A stretch of DNA of 64,000 nucleotides from Neocallimastix lanati (nom. inval.) (Eukaryota; Neocallimastigomycota; Neocallimastigomycetes; Neocallimastigales; Neocallimastigaceae): contig JACVTC010000002.1 of the NCBI GenBank assembly GCA_016946835.1, forward strand, positions 391,001 through 455,000, written 5' to 3'. The position numbers and the translations under genes were made by a program. Below are positions 34,497 through 45,843 of this stretch, one piece after another. The number at the start of each line of letters is the position of its first letter. Position 1 is the first letter of the stretch. The notes under the pieces are model-generated. The model saw only the letters and a program-made list of their open reading frames with translations, was not told where the DNA came from and ran no database searches.

Positions 34497-34584
34497 CTTG
34501 ATTAATTTATTTGTATACTTAAATTTTAACTAATATTTTATTGATTTTCTGACCTGCTTATTTATTAAGGTATTTACTTATATA

Positions 34585-34898
34585 ATTTATTTTATTTATT
34601 CTTTTAATACTTATAATAATTTTAATTATATATTTAATATTGAAAAACTATTTTTATAAATATTAACTATTTAAGATTATTCCTAAATTAATATTTAACT
34701 ATTTAAAACTAAACTAAGTTAACTAAATAAAAAAATATTTTCAATTTAAAAAATAATTAATAAATTTTATTTCAATAAATTTTATATTAATAAAATAATT
34801 CATATATATTAAATAAATTAAAATTTCATATACATTAAATAAATTAATTGTATAAAATTTAAACTATTTAATGTATTAAAGATTATTAAATCTTCACA
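34585..34898 (-). repeat. Chromovirus 5' LTR (partial)
   Basis: This matches the second half (plus-strand reading) of 28974-29576, ending AAATCTTCACA at 34898. It carries the same doubled TTCATATA(C/T)ATTAAATAAAT unit. It is followed by TTATT, identical to the flank of the other LTR. Confidence 0.85.
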
Positions 34899-34903
34899 TT
34901 ATT

Positions 34904-35720
34904 CTTTTTGTATCTACATTCAGAATATAGTGACCCTTTTTTTTCCACAATTCCAACATTCTACTGAATTTTTTTCTTGTTTTCTTGGTTTATTCTAATA
35001 GTTTTTACTTTTGAAATTCTTTTTATTATATTTAAAAATTATTACTATTATATAATTTATAAAAATTTGATTCTATATTATATTCGAATTCTTCAAACAA
35101 TTGGGAATATATACCAGAAGTATTTTCGTTTTCGAAAGATGAATTACCAAGGTTATTAGATTGTTAATAAATTTTTTTTTTGACCTCCTTTTAGTGAATT
35201 TTATGAATCTTTGATTGGTTCTAATTAGCAGTTCAGAGAATTTATTAAAAGTTCCTGAAATTTAATGACATTTGGTATTAAGGCCAGATCATCTGGTATA
35301 CTATTATAAAAATAATCGATCTTTTCTTGTTCACTCAATGGAGCTTTTAACACAATAAGTTCTTTGAATCTTAATTCCATATTTGCAATGAAAATAGATA
35401 AAGATATGTCTTTTTATGGTTTATATTTTTCTCTTTCCAACGAATTTTTTATTTCTTCTATTAAATCCTTGTCATCACATACATTAATACTTTTTAGAGC
35501 ATAAAAATAACACTTAATAAGAAATACGTAAAATTGTCTATATGAATATATTTTATTAAAGATATATATATAAAAAATAGATATTCTCAAAGAGTATTTA
35601 TATTTTAGAAACTTATTTATACAATTTATAAAACAACATGACTATTATCTATTGAATAATATTAAATTATTAACATAGGCAAATGATATATTTTTAGTAT
35701 AAATTTTATTTCTAACAAAA
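34904..35720 (-). pseudogene. Copia gag remnant and leader (right side of the split element)
   Basis: On the minus strand a zinc-knuckle region (CWNCG near 34950) lies next to the chromovirus border. Farther right are gag helices with SIDYFYNSIPDDLALIPN-like wording (35240-35330). From about 35480 to 35720 the sequence is A/T-rich and probably leader and LTR. It is fossil and heavily decayed. Confidence 0.5.
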
Positions 35721-36034
35721 ACCAATTAAATTAAAACCCTATAAATTATCAAAAGAGCATTAGGACATATTAAAGGAAGAAATTATTTCGTTACTTAATA
35801 AAGATTTAATTATTCCTTCACATTCCCCTTGGTCATTTCCTGTTTTATTAGTCTGTAAGAAAAATTGGAAATGGAGATTATGCATAGATTAGAAAACTCA
35901 ATGAAATTACTATTAAATATTCATATACACTTTCCTTCATCGACAAACTTGTATCTTCAGTTAAAGGTGCTAAAATATTTTCAACTCTTGATTTATATTC
36001 CGGATACCATCAAATCCCAATGAATCCTAAAGAC

Positions 36035-36611
36035 TGTAATAAATCTGTCAATTAAAACAGAATATAACAATATAAACACTACAATTTAAACAAATAAAAA
36101 TAAGTAATTTCTTTTATTAATAAATTCTTTTATTAATTATAAATTTCTCTTATTTTATTAACTGTAAAATAGTTAATAACTAATATATCGATTTAATTGA
36201 GAAAAATTACATCTATTTATATTTTTTCTTATTACATTATTAATATATGATGTAATTTAATAATATATATAAAGCTATTTATTTATAAACAAAAGATTTT
36301 TTAATTAAATTAATTTTTTAAACTATTTATTTTATTTATTATTTTAATACTTATAATAATTTTAATTATATATTTAAAATTGAAAAACTATTATTAATAT
36401 TAATTATTTAAGATTATTCCTAAATTAATATTTAACTATTTAAAACTAAACTAAGCTAAATAAACTAATTAAAAAATATTTTCAATTTAAAAAAAATAAT
36501 TAAATTTTATTTCAATAAATTTTATATTAAAAAATTTCATATACATTAAATAGATTATTGGTATGAAAAATTAAACTATTTAATTTATTAAAGATTTATT
36601 AAATCTTTACA
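36035..36611 (-). repeat. Solo LTR (TGTAA...TTACA family), TSD AAGAC
   Basis: This 577-bp LTR starts TGTAATAAATCTGTC and ends AAATCTTTACA. AAGAC lies on both sides (36030-36034 and 36612-36616), a perfect 5-bp target duplication. The disrupted Ty3 RT reads NPKD on one side and KDIERTSFTTKF on the other, so the duplicated bases code the repeated KD. Confidence 0.92.
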
Positions 36612-37969
36612 AAGACATTGAAAGAACTTCCTTTACAACAAAATTTGAGAACTCTAATTTTGTTGTTATGCCATTCGGTTTAACTAATGCTCCTGCTATC
36701 TTTCAAAGGAAGATGAACCTGATCCTTTTACCCCTCATTGGAAGATGTTTATTTGCTTATATTAATGACAGAGTTGTGTATTCCATTTCAATTGAAGAAC
36801 ATTTAAATTATCAAAATTAGTGTTTTAAATATTCTCTAAATATAAACTCTCTCTCAATCTACAAAAATGTAAATTTTTCCAAGAATCAATCGAAGTTTTA
36901 GGACATGTTCTTACTCTTAATGGATTAAAACTGTTCCTTCTAAAGTCCAAAGTATAGCTCTTTAGGAAGCTCCAACAATATTTATTACGGATCAAGACAT
37001 AGTCCTCCAGAAATAATTGTTACCGATAACGGAAGTTCATTCGAAGCAGATATTACTAAAATAATAATAGATCATGGGTCCACTTTGTATCTCCACATCA
37101 TCCAGAATCAAATGGTATGATTAAAAACCGTAATAAAAAAAGTAGAGAAAATTCTGAGACTCTTCGTTGAAAACGAAAGTGAACTGGATGAATATTTACC
37201 ATTCGCACTATGGACTCTTAGAACAAGTAAGAAGAAATTGTATTATCCACTATGCATAGAGAAGACGTAGCAACTTTTAAATGCTTTATTAATGATATTA
37301 AAGGTTTAGTATTTTTAGATGGGATTGGTACTAGTATTAACATTATCACTAAAAATTTCTTAAATAAATTAAACAAAATTAAACCTATAGGTTTTGTTAA
37401 GAATAACATTAAGAAAGTATTATTTAAAGAAAACGTTTACATTGAATTTTATTTACTAAATGTTAAAATTGGTAAATTGTTTATTCATGATATCTTCAGA
37501 GATATTGATAATGATCAAAATTTGTTTGATGTATTAATTGGCTACAGTACTTAAAAAAACCAACTTATTCATTAATCCTCTTAACAAAAATCTATGTCTA
37601 ATGAAAGAAGATGATTCTTTGGAATATATTAATAAACTGTGTAAAGGCAATGATGGAAATATTATTAATAATGATAACGATGCTGAATTATTGTAATATA
37701 TGATGAAACAAAATCTGATATTAATAATAATTCCTATTTATATTGCTTTATAAAAGAAGATAATAATAGGAAAAATAATACAATACAAAAAGAATAAAGA
37801 AATACAGTAAAATTTGATAAGTAAATAAAAATATAAATAAACAATTTAATGAAGAAATTAAGGAAAAGGATAAAATAATGGAAGTCATTGTTAATGAAAT
37901 ACCAAATGGATTTAAAAATAAAATGAAAGAAAATTTTAATGAATTGAAAATAAATTAGTTTCAGCTTCA

Positions 37970-39167
37970 ATTCTTACTATAATTTCGAAAAACAATTTAT
38001 TATTAGAACTGATGCTTCATATTATAGAATTGGTGGTGTTTTCCTTCAAAAGTATAAAAAATAACAATAAAAAACCAATTCACTTCATAAGTCGCTCTTT
38101 AAAACCTGCGGAAAGAAATTATGTTATTACAGATCTGGAAGGTACAGCCTCTACTTACTGCATTAAAAAATTTAAATCATATATCTCTGGAAACAAATAT
38201 ACGACATTTCTTTACACTGATCACAAACCTTTAGTAGGATTATTTAAAAATAAAGAAACAAACAACTCAAGACAAACTAGATGGGTTTTACTTTTATCAA
38301 TGCTTAATGTTAAAGTTTTATACGAACCAGGGAAGAAATGTTATCGCTGACGCATTATTAAGATTAAAAAACAAAAAATGATAAGTTAGTTGCAACAATA
38401 ACTTCTGAAATGAGTGAAAATAATCTTTTATCAAGCTTTAAAGAATCTGATGATATTATAAGGTTTTTATCCAAAGTTTTTTCTCGTCACCTTATTCCTG
38501 AATTAATTGTAATTGACAATGGATCTTAGTTTAAATCTGATAAAGCAAAAGCATTTCTCGATTTATATGGTGTTTATGTTCATTTTGTAGTAACCTATCA
38601 TTCAGAATCAAATGGTGAAGTTGAAAACCGCAACAAAGAAATTGGAAAATATTTAAGACTTCTTTGCAATAAAAATACTTCTCAATGGGATGAAATGTTT
38701 TATGGGTGTTACTTAAAGTAAAAATGAAGCATCAAAATTTTCTAGTATTGTACTATTATATAGTAGACGTGATCTCTAACCATTTGAATTAGTATTGAAT
38801 TTAGATAAAAAGGAAAATTTTGAAAATAATGAAGAATTTTTAATAAGAAGATTTACAATACACTACAAATAGATAAAAGAAGCAATCAACAATATTCAAA
38901 CTGTTAACAAAATATGGGAAGACAGAAGAAAACAAATGAAAAGACTTAAAGCTGAATATAAACCCGGAGATTTAGTGATTATTAAGTTTATAAATAGAAG
39001 AAAACTCTATCCTTTCTTTTTAAGTTCTATGAAAATCGCTATGAAACAATTCAACACGGTAACATTTTGTGATCCAGTAACAAACGAAATTGTCGACAGA
39101 AATGTTCAACTAAAAAATATTGTTCCATATCAATTATGTGAAATTGAGACTTCAAGGGACGAAGTCT
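37970..39167 (+). pseudogene. Ty3 RNase H and integrase end
   Basis: RNase H: EKQFIIRTDASYYRIGGVF-like start, then PIHFISRSLKPAERNYVITD, LEGTASTYCIKKFKSYISG and TTFLYTDHKPLVGLFKNKE. Integrase traces: FSRHLIPELIVIDNGS, VVTYHSESNGEVENRNKEI, LRLLCNKNTSQWDE. The C-terminus is YKPGDLVIIKFINRRKLYPF, FNTVTFCDPVTNEIVDR. A purine-rich AAGGGACGAAG precedes 39168. It is a fossil. Confidence 0.75.
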
Positions 39168-39626
39168 GAACTTAGGGATTACATTATATTACGGAACAAA
39201 TAAATAATTAAAATAGAATTATTAAAAATTAAAGATTAGATATTAATTAATTTAAATAATAAATATTAAAACATTAAAATAGTTACAAAATTAGTTATAA
39301 TAAATTTGATAAATGTATTAATTATTATTTTTATTTAATATTGTAATACTTTAATAATAAAATTTTAATAAACTATTAAAATATTATTAAAATTTTATTA
39401 TTAAATTTTCATTAAATCTAATCCAATAAAATAACTATTTTAGTTGTATAAAAAAAACGAAGTAGTACAATACTTTAGTTCTCTCTCTCTTTTTCTTACA
39501 ACTTTTTTATATTATTCTTTTGTATTTTCGAGTTTAAATAATAAATTTTAGGTAGTTAAAATTAAATAAAATTAGTTTTAATAATAAAATTAAAACAATT
39601 TAAATAATAAAAAAATAGTTTATATT
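39168..39626 (+). repeat. Probable Ty3 3' LTR, split by the copia insertion
   Basis: TGAACTTAGGGATTACATTATATT follows the purine-rich end of the Ty3 element, the expected place for the 3' LTR. This A/T-rich sequence runs to the copia border at 39626 and resumes at 45844. There is no partner LTR in the window, so the call rests on position alone. Confidence 0.4.
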
Positions 39627-39929
39627 TGTGAAATAATAAATACATTTAAAATTAAAAAATAAATAAACAATATGTAGTACAAATATCAATGTAAAATGTA
39701 TTTATTTAGTAATTATTAATATTTTATTTTAGACAGAAAAAAAAATTTTCTTTTATTGATTTATTGATTTTTAAGTCTTATAAAAAATTTACATTATTTA
39801 ATGTAGATATATTATTTTAATATTTATTAATAAAATTATTATTTTATGAACCAATTGTTTAATTGAGTTTTGTACGTTCGAGTGTTTGTCTTCTTTATTT
39901 TTCATTTATTAATAAATTAAATATTAACA
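39627..39929 (+). repeat. Copia 5' LTR, 303 bp
   Basis: It starts TGTGAAATAATAAATAC and ends AATATTAACA. It shares with the 3' LTR the tracts ATATGTAGTACAAATATCAA, GATTTATTGATTTTTAAGTC and GAGTTTTGTACGTTCGAGTG. Confidence 0.95.
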
Positions 39930-39950
39930 GATTAATAGTCTCAGTGACTC
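39930..39950 (+). other. Copia primer binding site (half-tRNA type)
   Basis: GATTAATAGTCTCAGTGACT follows the LTR with no gap. The reverse complement contains AGA-CTATTAA-TCT, an anticodon-arm-like hairpin with a 7-nt loop. It lacks the TGG expected of a tRNA 3'-end site. Confidence 0.55.
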
Positions 39951-40037
39951 ATTATAATTTTATTTCGTTGAAAAATCATTCAATTTCAATTTTTAAATAA
40001 ATAAATAAAAAAAAAATTAAAATATTTAAGATTCAAA

Positions 40038-41001
40038 ATGAATAAAAATACTTTAAAACGATCAACAGAAAATGCTGCTTCTAGTACCATTACTACTATG
40101 AATAATAATATTCCTCAAATCAAAAGATTTGATCCCTCTGTCCTAATAGGAAAAGTTATATATGAATTAGACAGTAATAACATCATAACCTGGCAACTAT
40201 TCATGAGAGGTATCTTCCAATACTATGATCTCGAAGAATGGGTCGATATAGATCATACTCCAAAAGTTCCCATAGTTAGTGGAACAGAAAGTACAAGTGA
40301 TTTAATTGCACCATATGAGTACAAAATGAAATATGGAGAATCAGTGACAAAAGAGGATTTAAAAACAGATGCCAGTTTAAAAAGTTTAATAAGAAGCATA
40401 TTGGGACCAAAAACACAACAAGATATTCAAGATCCATCTCTTACAGGTTATTAAATTTGGCAAACGTTACAAAAAATTCATATTGGAGATGATGTGACTA
40501 GAAGAAATCAACTAATCGATGAAATTAATGCTTTAAGATACAACCCAAAACAAGCTTTTCAAGATTTTTAACAAAATTAAGTAAGAATATTAATATGATA
40601 GAATATATGAATGTTGTAGTTACAGATGAGGAAAAGAAATTACTATTATTTAACTATTTACCAGAAGAATATCAAAGTGTAAATATTTTTGATCAAAAAG
40701 ACTGGAAAAGCTGTAAAGAATATACATTAGGGCTTGTAGAACGACTCAAGAAAGTCGAAGAAAGGAAAAGGAGGAAATCAAGACTTTAGAAGATATCCAA
40801 AAAGAAATTATGAAAAAGGTAATGGAGAAGGCAGAAAAACTAATTCTAATATTGAATGAATGTTTCTTTTGCCACAGATTTGGTCATTTTGAAAGAGATT
40901 GCAAGATTAAAAGGAAGATGTCACAAGAATTCTCCAAGAAACAAGGGAAGCAAGGTAAACAAAAAACAGGCCGATATGACAATAACAGAAACAGACAATG
41001 A
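40038..41001 (+). pseudogene. Copia gag region with zinc knuckle
   Basis: Gag starts at 40038 (MNKNTLKRSTENAASSTITT). Core: RFDPSVLIGKVIYELDSNNI, ITWQLFMRGIFQYYDLEEWV and LIRSILGPKTQQDIQD, then IEYMNVVVTDEEKKLLLFNY and LPEEYQSVN, typical of the copia gag/UBN2 fold. A basic region leads to the knuckle CFFCHRFGHFERDC (about 40863-40905) and a Lys/Arg tail. It belongs to the full-length copia fossil. Confidence 0.8.
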
Positions 41002-41039
41002 TAAATTAAATCTTAATGATTTATTTGTTCTGGATTATA

Positions 41040-42270
41040 ACACTTCTTTTGAAAATCCATGTAGTGGCAATACAAAACAATGCAATAATGTATTTAATAA
41101 TAACGTAACTAAAAATCATGTAGAATGTAGTTGGTGGACTCTAGATTCAGGTGCATCTAATCATATGACTCAAAACAAAAATATACTAATGAATGAAGAG
41201 GAACACGTGGAAGAAATAAATTATGCAAATGGGAATACAACCAATTCAACACACATTAGAGAGATACAAGGAAATATGAACAAAGAATTATTAAAGCTAA
41301 AGAAAGTATTATATGTTCCGGATATTAAAAGAAATTTAATTTCGATTAGTAAACTAGCAAGGGATGAATATGTAATAGTTTTTATAAAGGAATACGATGA
41401 CGCATATGCGTATATCCTAGATAAGTATTTTAATACAATTTCAAAAATTAAAGCTAGTGATAATGATGTTTTTGAAGTATATATTATAAGTAATAATATA
41501 CTATGCAATAACGTCAACACTAAAGAAAATGATATTCTATGGTACCGAAGAATTGGGCACCTGACTTATGGAAACAAAATAGATAAATGTGAGATCTGTA
41601 TGCAAGCAAAAATGAATAATGAACCATATGGTAAAGCGCAGAATAATTCAAGAAAAATTCTTGAATTAGTACATATAGATCTTGTTGGACCGGACCCACC
41701 ATTAATTTACGGCAACTGCTATTTCGTGACTATTTTAGATGATTATAGTAGATATGGTTGTGTTCTTACAGTAAAGAAGAAGTCGGAAGTATACCAAGTA
41801 TTTGAAACATGGTATATCAAAATTAAAAATAAAACAAATTCAAATATAATATATTTAAGAAGTGATAATGGAACAGAATTCACTTCAAATAATTTTAAAG
41901 AAATATGCAACAAATACGGAATCACACAACAATTCACTGTACCAGGAAATCCTCAACAAAACGGTAGAGCAGAAAGACTAAACGGAGTACTTATCCAAAT
42001 TGCTACCGCAATGTTAATAGATAGTCAATTATGTAGAAGATTTTGGGAAGATGCTTTAAAGACGGCTAATTATGTGCATAATAGGGTGTAGCATCATGGA
42101 AATAATAACAAAATCCCATTCGAAGTATTCTACGAAAAGAAAGTTGACAATAGTAAATTACATGTATTTGGCTGTAAAGTTTACTATTATGAAGTAAATC
42201 CAGAAAATTTTAGGAGTAATTCAAGAAAAGGAATCTTTCTGGGATACGACGAAGACTCAACAGGGATTCG
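41040..42270 (+). pseudogene. Copia protease and integrase
   Basis: Protease: WWTLDSGASNHMTQNKNILM (about 41133) and KKVLYVPDIKRNLISISKLA. Integrase: LWYRRIGHLTYG, CEICMQAKMNNEPYG, ELVHIDLVGPDPPLIYGNCY, VTILDDYSRYGCVLTVK, IYLRSDNGTEFTSNNFKEIC, NPQQNGRAERLNGVLIQIAT and RRFWEDALKTANYVHNRV, then the C-terminal GCKVYYYEVN. All diagnostic copia integrase blocks are present in order. It is part of the fossil at 39627-45838. Confidence 0.85.
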
Positions 42271-42281
42271 ATATTGATAAA

Positions 42282-43271
42282 ATGAAAATATATGTGAAAC
42301 GTGTGGTAGAATTTCTTGAAGATCAGCCAGGTAACTTTAATTTTGATTATGTATCTGAAGCAAGGAGATATGAAAATGAAGAAACTGAAACGCAAGATGA
42401 AGGCACATTAATGAATAACTTAGAAGAAAGAAATTATTACAACAGGAATGACATAACTAATATTATTCAAGAAAATAAAGAAATAGAAGAAGATCCTCAA
42501 GAAGAGAACAATGAAGAGAACAGGAGTCAAAGAGATAATAACAGTGAACGAACAGTAAAAGAAGATATTGTCAATTTAGACATGCAAGATATTCCAAATA
42601 ATTCAAACAATGATATCAATAAAGATAAAGAAGAAGAAAGTCTTTCATTAAGTCAAAAAGAAAAAGAGCATTTTGAGAATAAATTTAAATTAATGGAAGA
42701 GAAACTTGAGAACATAAACACGTTGATAAAACACGGTAATACAAAAACGAACACGCTTTCGTTAGGTGAAGCAAAACAGAAAGAAAAATTGGAAAAAAGT
42801 TCAACAAGTAAACAGAACTATAACGAAGAAAGCAATATTAAAAATAATATAAATATTATTAATGAAAGGAATAAATTAATCAATAATAATAGTGAAATTA
42901 TTCCAAATAGAAATGTAAACGAAGATATTTATTTTAATAAAAGTGAGAGAGAAGGTATTAACGACGAAAAAGTATCTATTTTAAATAAAAACAAAGATAA
43001 AGGTAAAGAGATATTAGAATTAGATGACCATAATAAAGAAAAAATTACCATTATAAACAAAAACAATGAAAATGACGCGTTTAATTTAAAAGAAAACATT
43101 ATAATTGAAGATAATTCAAATAAAGATATTTTAATTGAAAATAATTTAAATAAAAATTTAGTTGAAAATACTTTGAGTGAAAATAATCCCAATGAAGAGT
43201 GTTCTTATTTAAATGTAAACAAAGAAATTTTTGAAAATAACAATAAACAAATTGTTAAAAATATTATTCCA

Positions 43272-43304
<33 letters not shown>

Positions 43305-43470
43305 GAAATTAGTCAAAAAATTAATTTAGAAATTAATCCAAATAAAATTAATGCCGAAAATCTCTCAAGCAATTCAAAATTAAAAAATAAGAATTCAAAG
43401 GAAATAAAAATAAAAACAAATAATACGAAAAATAACACAAACCTAATGAATCAAATTTATCCTTAAAACA
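42282..43470 (+). pseudogene. Asn/Lys/Glu-rich linker between copia integrase and RT
   Basis: This open region of 394 residues begins with the integrase tail (KIYVKRVVEFLEDQPGN). It then becomes charged and Asn-rich, with a coiled-coil-like segment (LSQKEKEHFENKFKLMEEKL) and later poly-Asn (around 43277-43305, AAT/AAC repeats). The low-complexity sequence continues less well preserved to about 43830, where RT begins. All copia elements here have a linker at this position. Confidence 0.75.
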
Positions 43471-43829
43471 AAATTATTGAAAACAAAAATCCTGAAAATC
43501 CTAAAAATCCTGACAAAATCCTGTAAAGTTCGATAAAAATCCTAAAAAGAATCATGTAGAAGTTATAAGTAAATATAAAATTAATATAAAAAATAATTAT
43601 TCAGAAAATAATCAAAAATCCAATTTACATTTAACTTTTAAAAATAAAGACAATAAAAAATTTTCAAAAGATAAAAATGTATTAAAATCGTATAAATTAA
43701 AAAATAATTTAATTAATTCAAAAAATTAAATTAATGAATCAAAAATGGACAATAATAAAAATTTTGAAAAGTTTAAAATAATAATGAATCGCTAAATTTT
43801 AACAAAAATAAAGTAGAGAATATGAAACA

Positions 43830-45490
43830 ATAATGCATAAAGGAAAAAGAAAAGTTAAAAGTTTAAATAAAAATGCTAGTATAAATACAAATGTAGAGGA
43901 AAATGTGGAAGGAATTAACGTAAATGACTATAGAGGAGAAATACAAGAGAACAGTAATAAAAGAAAAAGGGAATATTTAACAACAATTAACCAAGTCAGA
44001 GATCCAAATTCATATATGGAAATTTTTAAAAGAAAAGACAAAGATAAATGGATAAGTGCTATAGAAAACGAATTAAATAATATGAAAGAAAGGAAAATAT
44101 TCAAAAAGATTGAAAAGGTTCCTGAAGGAGCTAATATAATCGATTCCAGATGGGTTTTCAAAATTAAAAGAGATAGTGAAGGAAAAATCGATAAATATAA
44201 AGCAAGTCTAGTAGCAAGAGGCTATACCCAAGAATATGGAGAAGATTATAAAGAAACTTTTCAACCAACACTAAAACAGGATTCATTAAGAATAATAATA
44301 TCTATTGCTGCAGAATGATTTTAACATTCACCAAATGGATATAAAGGCAGCTTATCTATATGCCGATTTGAAGGAAGACATTTTTATGAAGATACCTGAA
44401 GGAGATCCAAATTTTGGAAAAGGATATTTTAAGTTACAAAAGGCTTTATATGGATTAAAACAGGCAGCAAGAGAATGGAATAATAATATTAGTACTACTT
44501 TAAAACATTTGGGATTCTATGAATTAGTCAGTGAACCGTGTATTTTTATTAAGAAAAAGATAATAAACTTGTGTGTGTTGTAGGAGTATACGTAGATGTT
44601 TTATTAATTACAGGTAAAGATGATGAAATTAATAAAACAGTAAGACTAATTAAAGAAAAATACTCTGTAACTGATATTGGTAAAGCAAATTTTATTATAG
44701 GTATAAAAATAGAAAGGATTCCTAATGGTTACCTTTTACATCAAGAAAGATATTTGGAAGACATACTTGAAAAATTTGGACTAAAAGATTGTAAAGAAAT
44801 AGGAACTACCGAACCAAGTTTATCTGATAAAGAAGATGATGAAGAATTATTTGATCCAACAATGTATAGGTCCGCCGTAGGAAGTTTAATATATCTGGCT
44901 ATCTGTACAAGACCGGATATTATGTTTTCTGAGAACAAAGTAGCTCAACATTGCAAAGAACCAAAGGTAAAAGATTGGAAAAACGTAATACAAATATTCA
45001 GATATTTAAAAGGAGCAAAATATTACTATATTTTATTTAATGGAGAAAAATGTCTAAAAACGTATGTCGATTCAGATTATGCTAATAATAAGGAAACGAG
45101 AAGGTCTACGACAGGTTTTATTTATTTTATGGGTTCAGGTCCAACTAGTTGGTACTCAAAGCTCCAAAAGTGTGTAGCTACCTCCACCGCAGAACCTGAA
45201 TATTATGGACTATGTGAATGTGCGAAACAAGTTTTATGATATAGAAACATTTTAGGAGAAATAAAGGATCAAAGAGAATGTATAAAAATTTACATTGATA
45301 ATCAAACAGCAATATATAACCCTGAAAATAATACAATAAACCAAAGATCAAAACACATTGACATTAAATATCATAAAATCAGAGAATTAATAAGGGAAAG
45401 AAAAGTGGAACTTGAATACATAGAATCAAAGAATAATAAAGCAGATGGTCTGACAAAATTTTTAAATAAATATAAAATGCAAAATTTTAG
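43830..45490 (+). pseudogene. Copia reverse transcriptase and RNase H
   Basis: RT: KWISAIENELNNMKERKIFK, NIIDSRWVFKIKRDSEGKID, LVARGYTQEYGEDYKETFQP, HQMDIKAAYLYADLKEDIFM, LQKALYGLKQAAREWNNNI, the palm strand VVGVYVD and LLITGKDDEINK, then FIIGIKIERIPNGYLLHQER and YRSAVGSLIYLAICTRPDIM. RNase H: TYVDSDYANNKETRRSTTGF, GPTSWYSKLQKCVATSTAE, YIDNQTAIYNPENNTINQRS and ESKNNKADGLTKFLN. It is a fossil of the 39627-45838 element. Confidence 0.85.
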
Positions 45491-45525
45491 AAATAGTTTA
45501 TTATACAAATATAAATAAAAATTAA

Positions 45526-45538
45526 TAATTAGGGGGAA
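45526..45538 (+). other. Polypurine tract
   Basis: ATTAGGGGGAA lies directly before the 3' LTR (TGTGAAAAAA) and is the plus-strand primer of the copia element. Confidence 0.8.
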
Positions 45539-45838
45539 TGTGAAAAAATAAATACATTTAATATTAAAAAATAAATAAATAATATGTAGTACAAATATCA
45601 ATGTAAAATGTATTTATTTAGTAATATCTTAATTTAAACCAAAAAAAAAATTTTTTTCTTTTCTTGATTTATTGATTTTTAAGTCTTATAAAAAATTTAC
45701 AATGTTTAATGAAGATATATTATTTTAATATTTATTAATAAAATTATTATTTCATAAACCCAATTGTTTAATTGAGTTTTGTACGTTCGAGTGTTTGTCT
45801 TCTTTATTTTTCATTTATTAATAAATTAAATTTTAACA
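45539..45838 (+). repeat. Copia 3' LTR, 300 bp
   Basis: It starts TGTGAAAAAATAAATAC and ends AAATTTTAACA. It is aligned with the 5' LTR over its full length with about 20 differences, followed by the ATATT duplication. Confidence 0.95.
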
Positions 45839-45843
45839 ATATT

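Larger units (their letters stand above)
28974..34898 (-). mobile_element. Ty3/gypsy chromovirus, nearly full length, TSD TTATT
   Basis: LTRs lie at 28974-29576 (full) and about 34585-34898 (partial). TTATT occurs immediately outside both ends (28969-28973 and 34899-34903), proving the borders. Internal parts on the minus strand in order: gag with CCHC knuckle, protease, RT, RNase H, integrase and a C-terminal chromodomain. Its LTR family also gives solo LTRs at 5920, 13726 and 36035. It has about five breaks in coding sequence and so is not active. It inserted into an older copia gag. Confidence 0.9.
25894..35720 (-). mobile_element. Ty1/copia remnant split by a chromovirus
   Basis: Parts on the minus strand: 3' LTR (about 25894-26147), RNase H (26340-26640), RT (26700-27430), integrase (27480-28210), protease (28250-28770), and gag/nucleocapsid (28770-28968 resuming at 34904-35480). 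The Ty3 chromovirus 28974-34898 sits inside gag, close to the zinc knuckle. TTTCTAACA near 35715 mirrors the LTR start (TGTTAGAAAT) and may mark the outer 5' LTR end. It is broken in many places and is older than the chromovirus within it. Confidence 0.65.
35725..39167 (+). mobile_element. Rearranged Ty3/gypsy element with solo LTR inside
   Basis: Plus-strand Ty3 sequence of the 17370-22740 family. RT runs at 35750-36030 and 36612-36950 (PWSFPVLLVCKKNWKWRLC, FSTLDLYSGYHQIPMNPKD | PFGLTNAPAIFQRKMNLIL). Then come integrase (36980-37235, PPEIIVTDNGSSFEAD), protease (37240-37700, FLDGIGTSINIITKNFLNKL), RNase H (37970-38380) and integrase again (38440-39165). The order is not that of an intact element, so this is a mosaic of two or more copies or a rearranged one. 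The solo LTR 36035-36611 splits RT. It is broken. Confidence 0.75.
39627..45838 (+). mobile_element. Ty1/copia element, full length, TSD ATATT
   Basis: LTRs lie at 39627-39929 and 45539-45838, with ATATT directly outside both (39622-39626 and 45839-45843). Internal parts in order: primer site (39930-39950), gag with zinc knuckle (40038-41001), protease and integrase (41130-42250), Asn/Lys-rich linker (42282-43470), RT and RNase H (43830-45480), polypurine tract (45526-45538). The LTRs differ at about 20 positions over 300 by eye, so it is fairly young relative to its neighbours. It has about half a dozen breaks in coding sequence. It inserted into the 3' flank of a Ty3 element. Confidence 0.93.
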
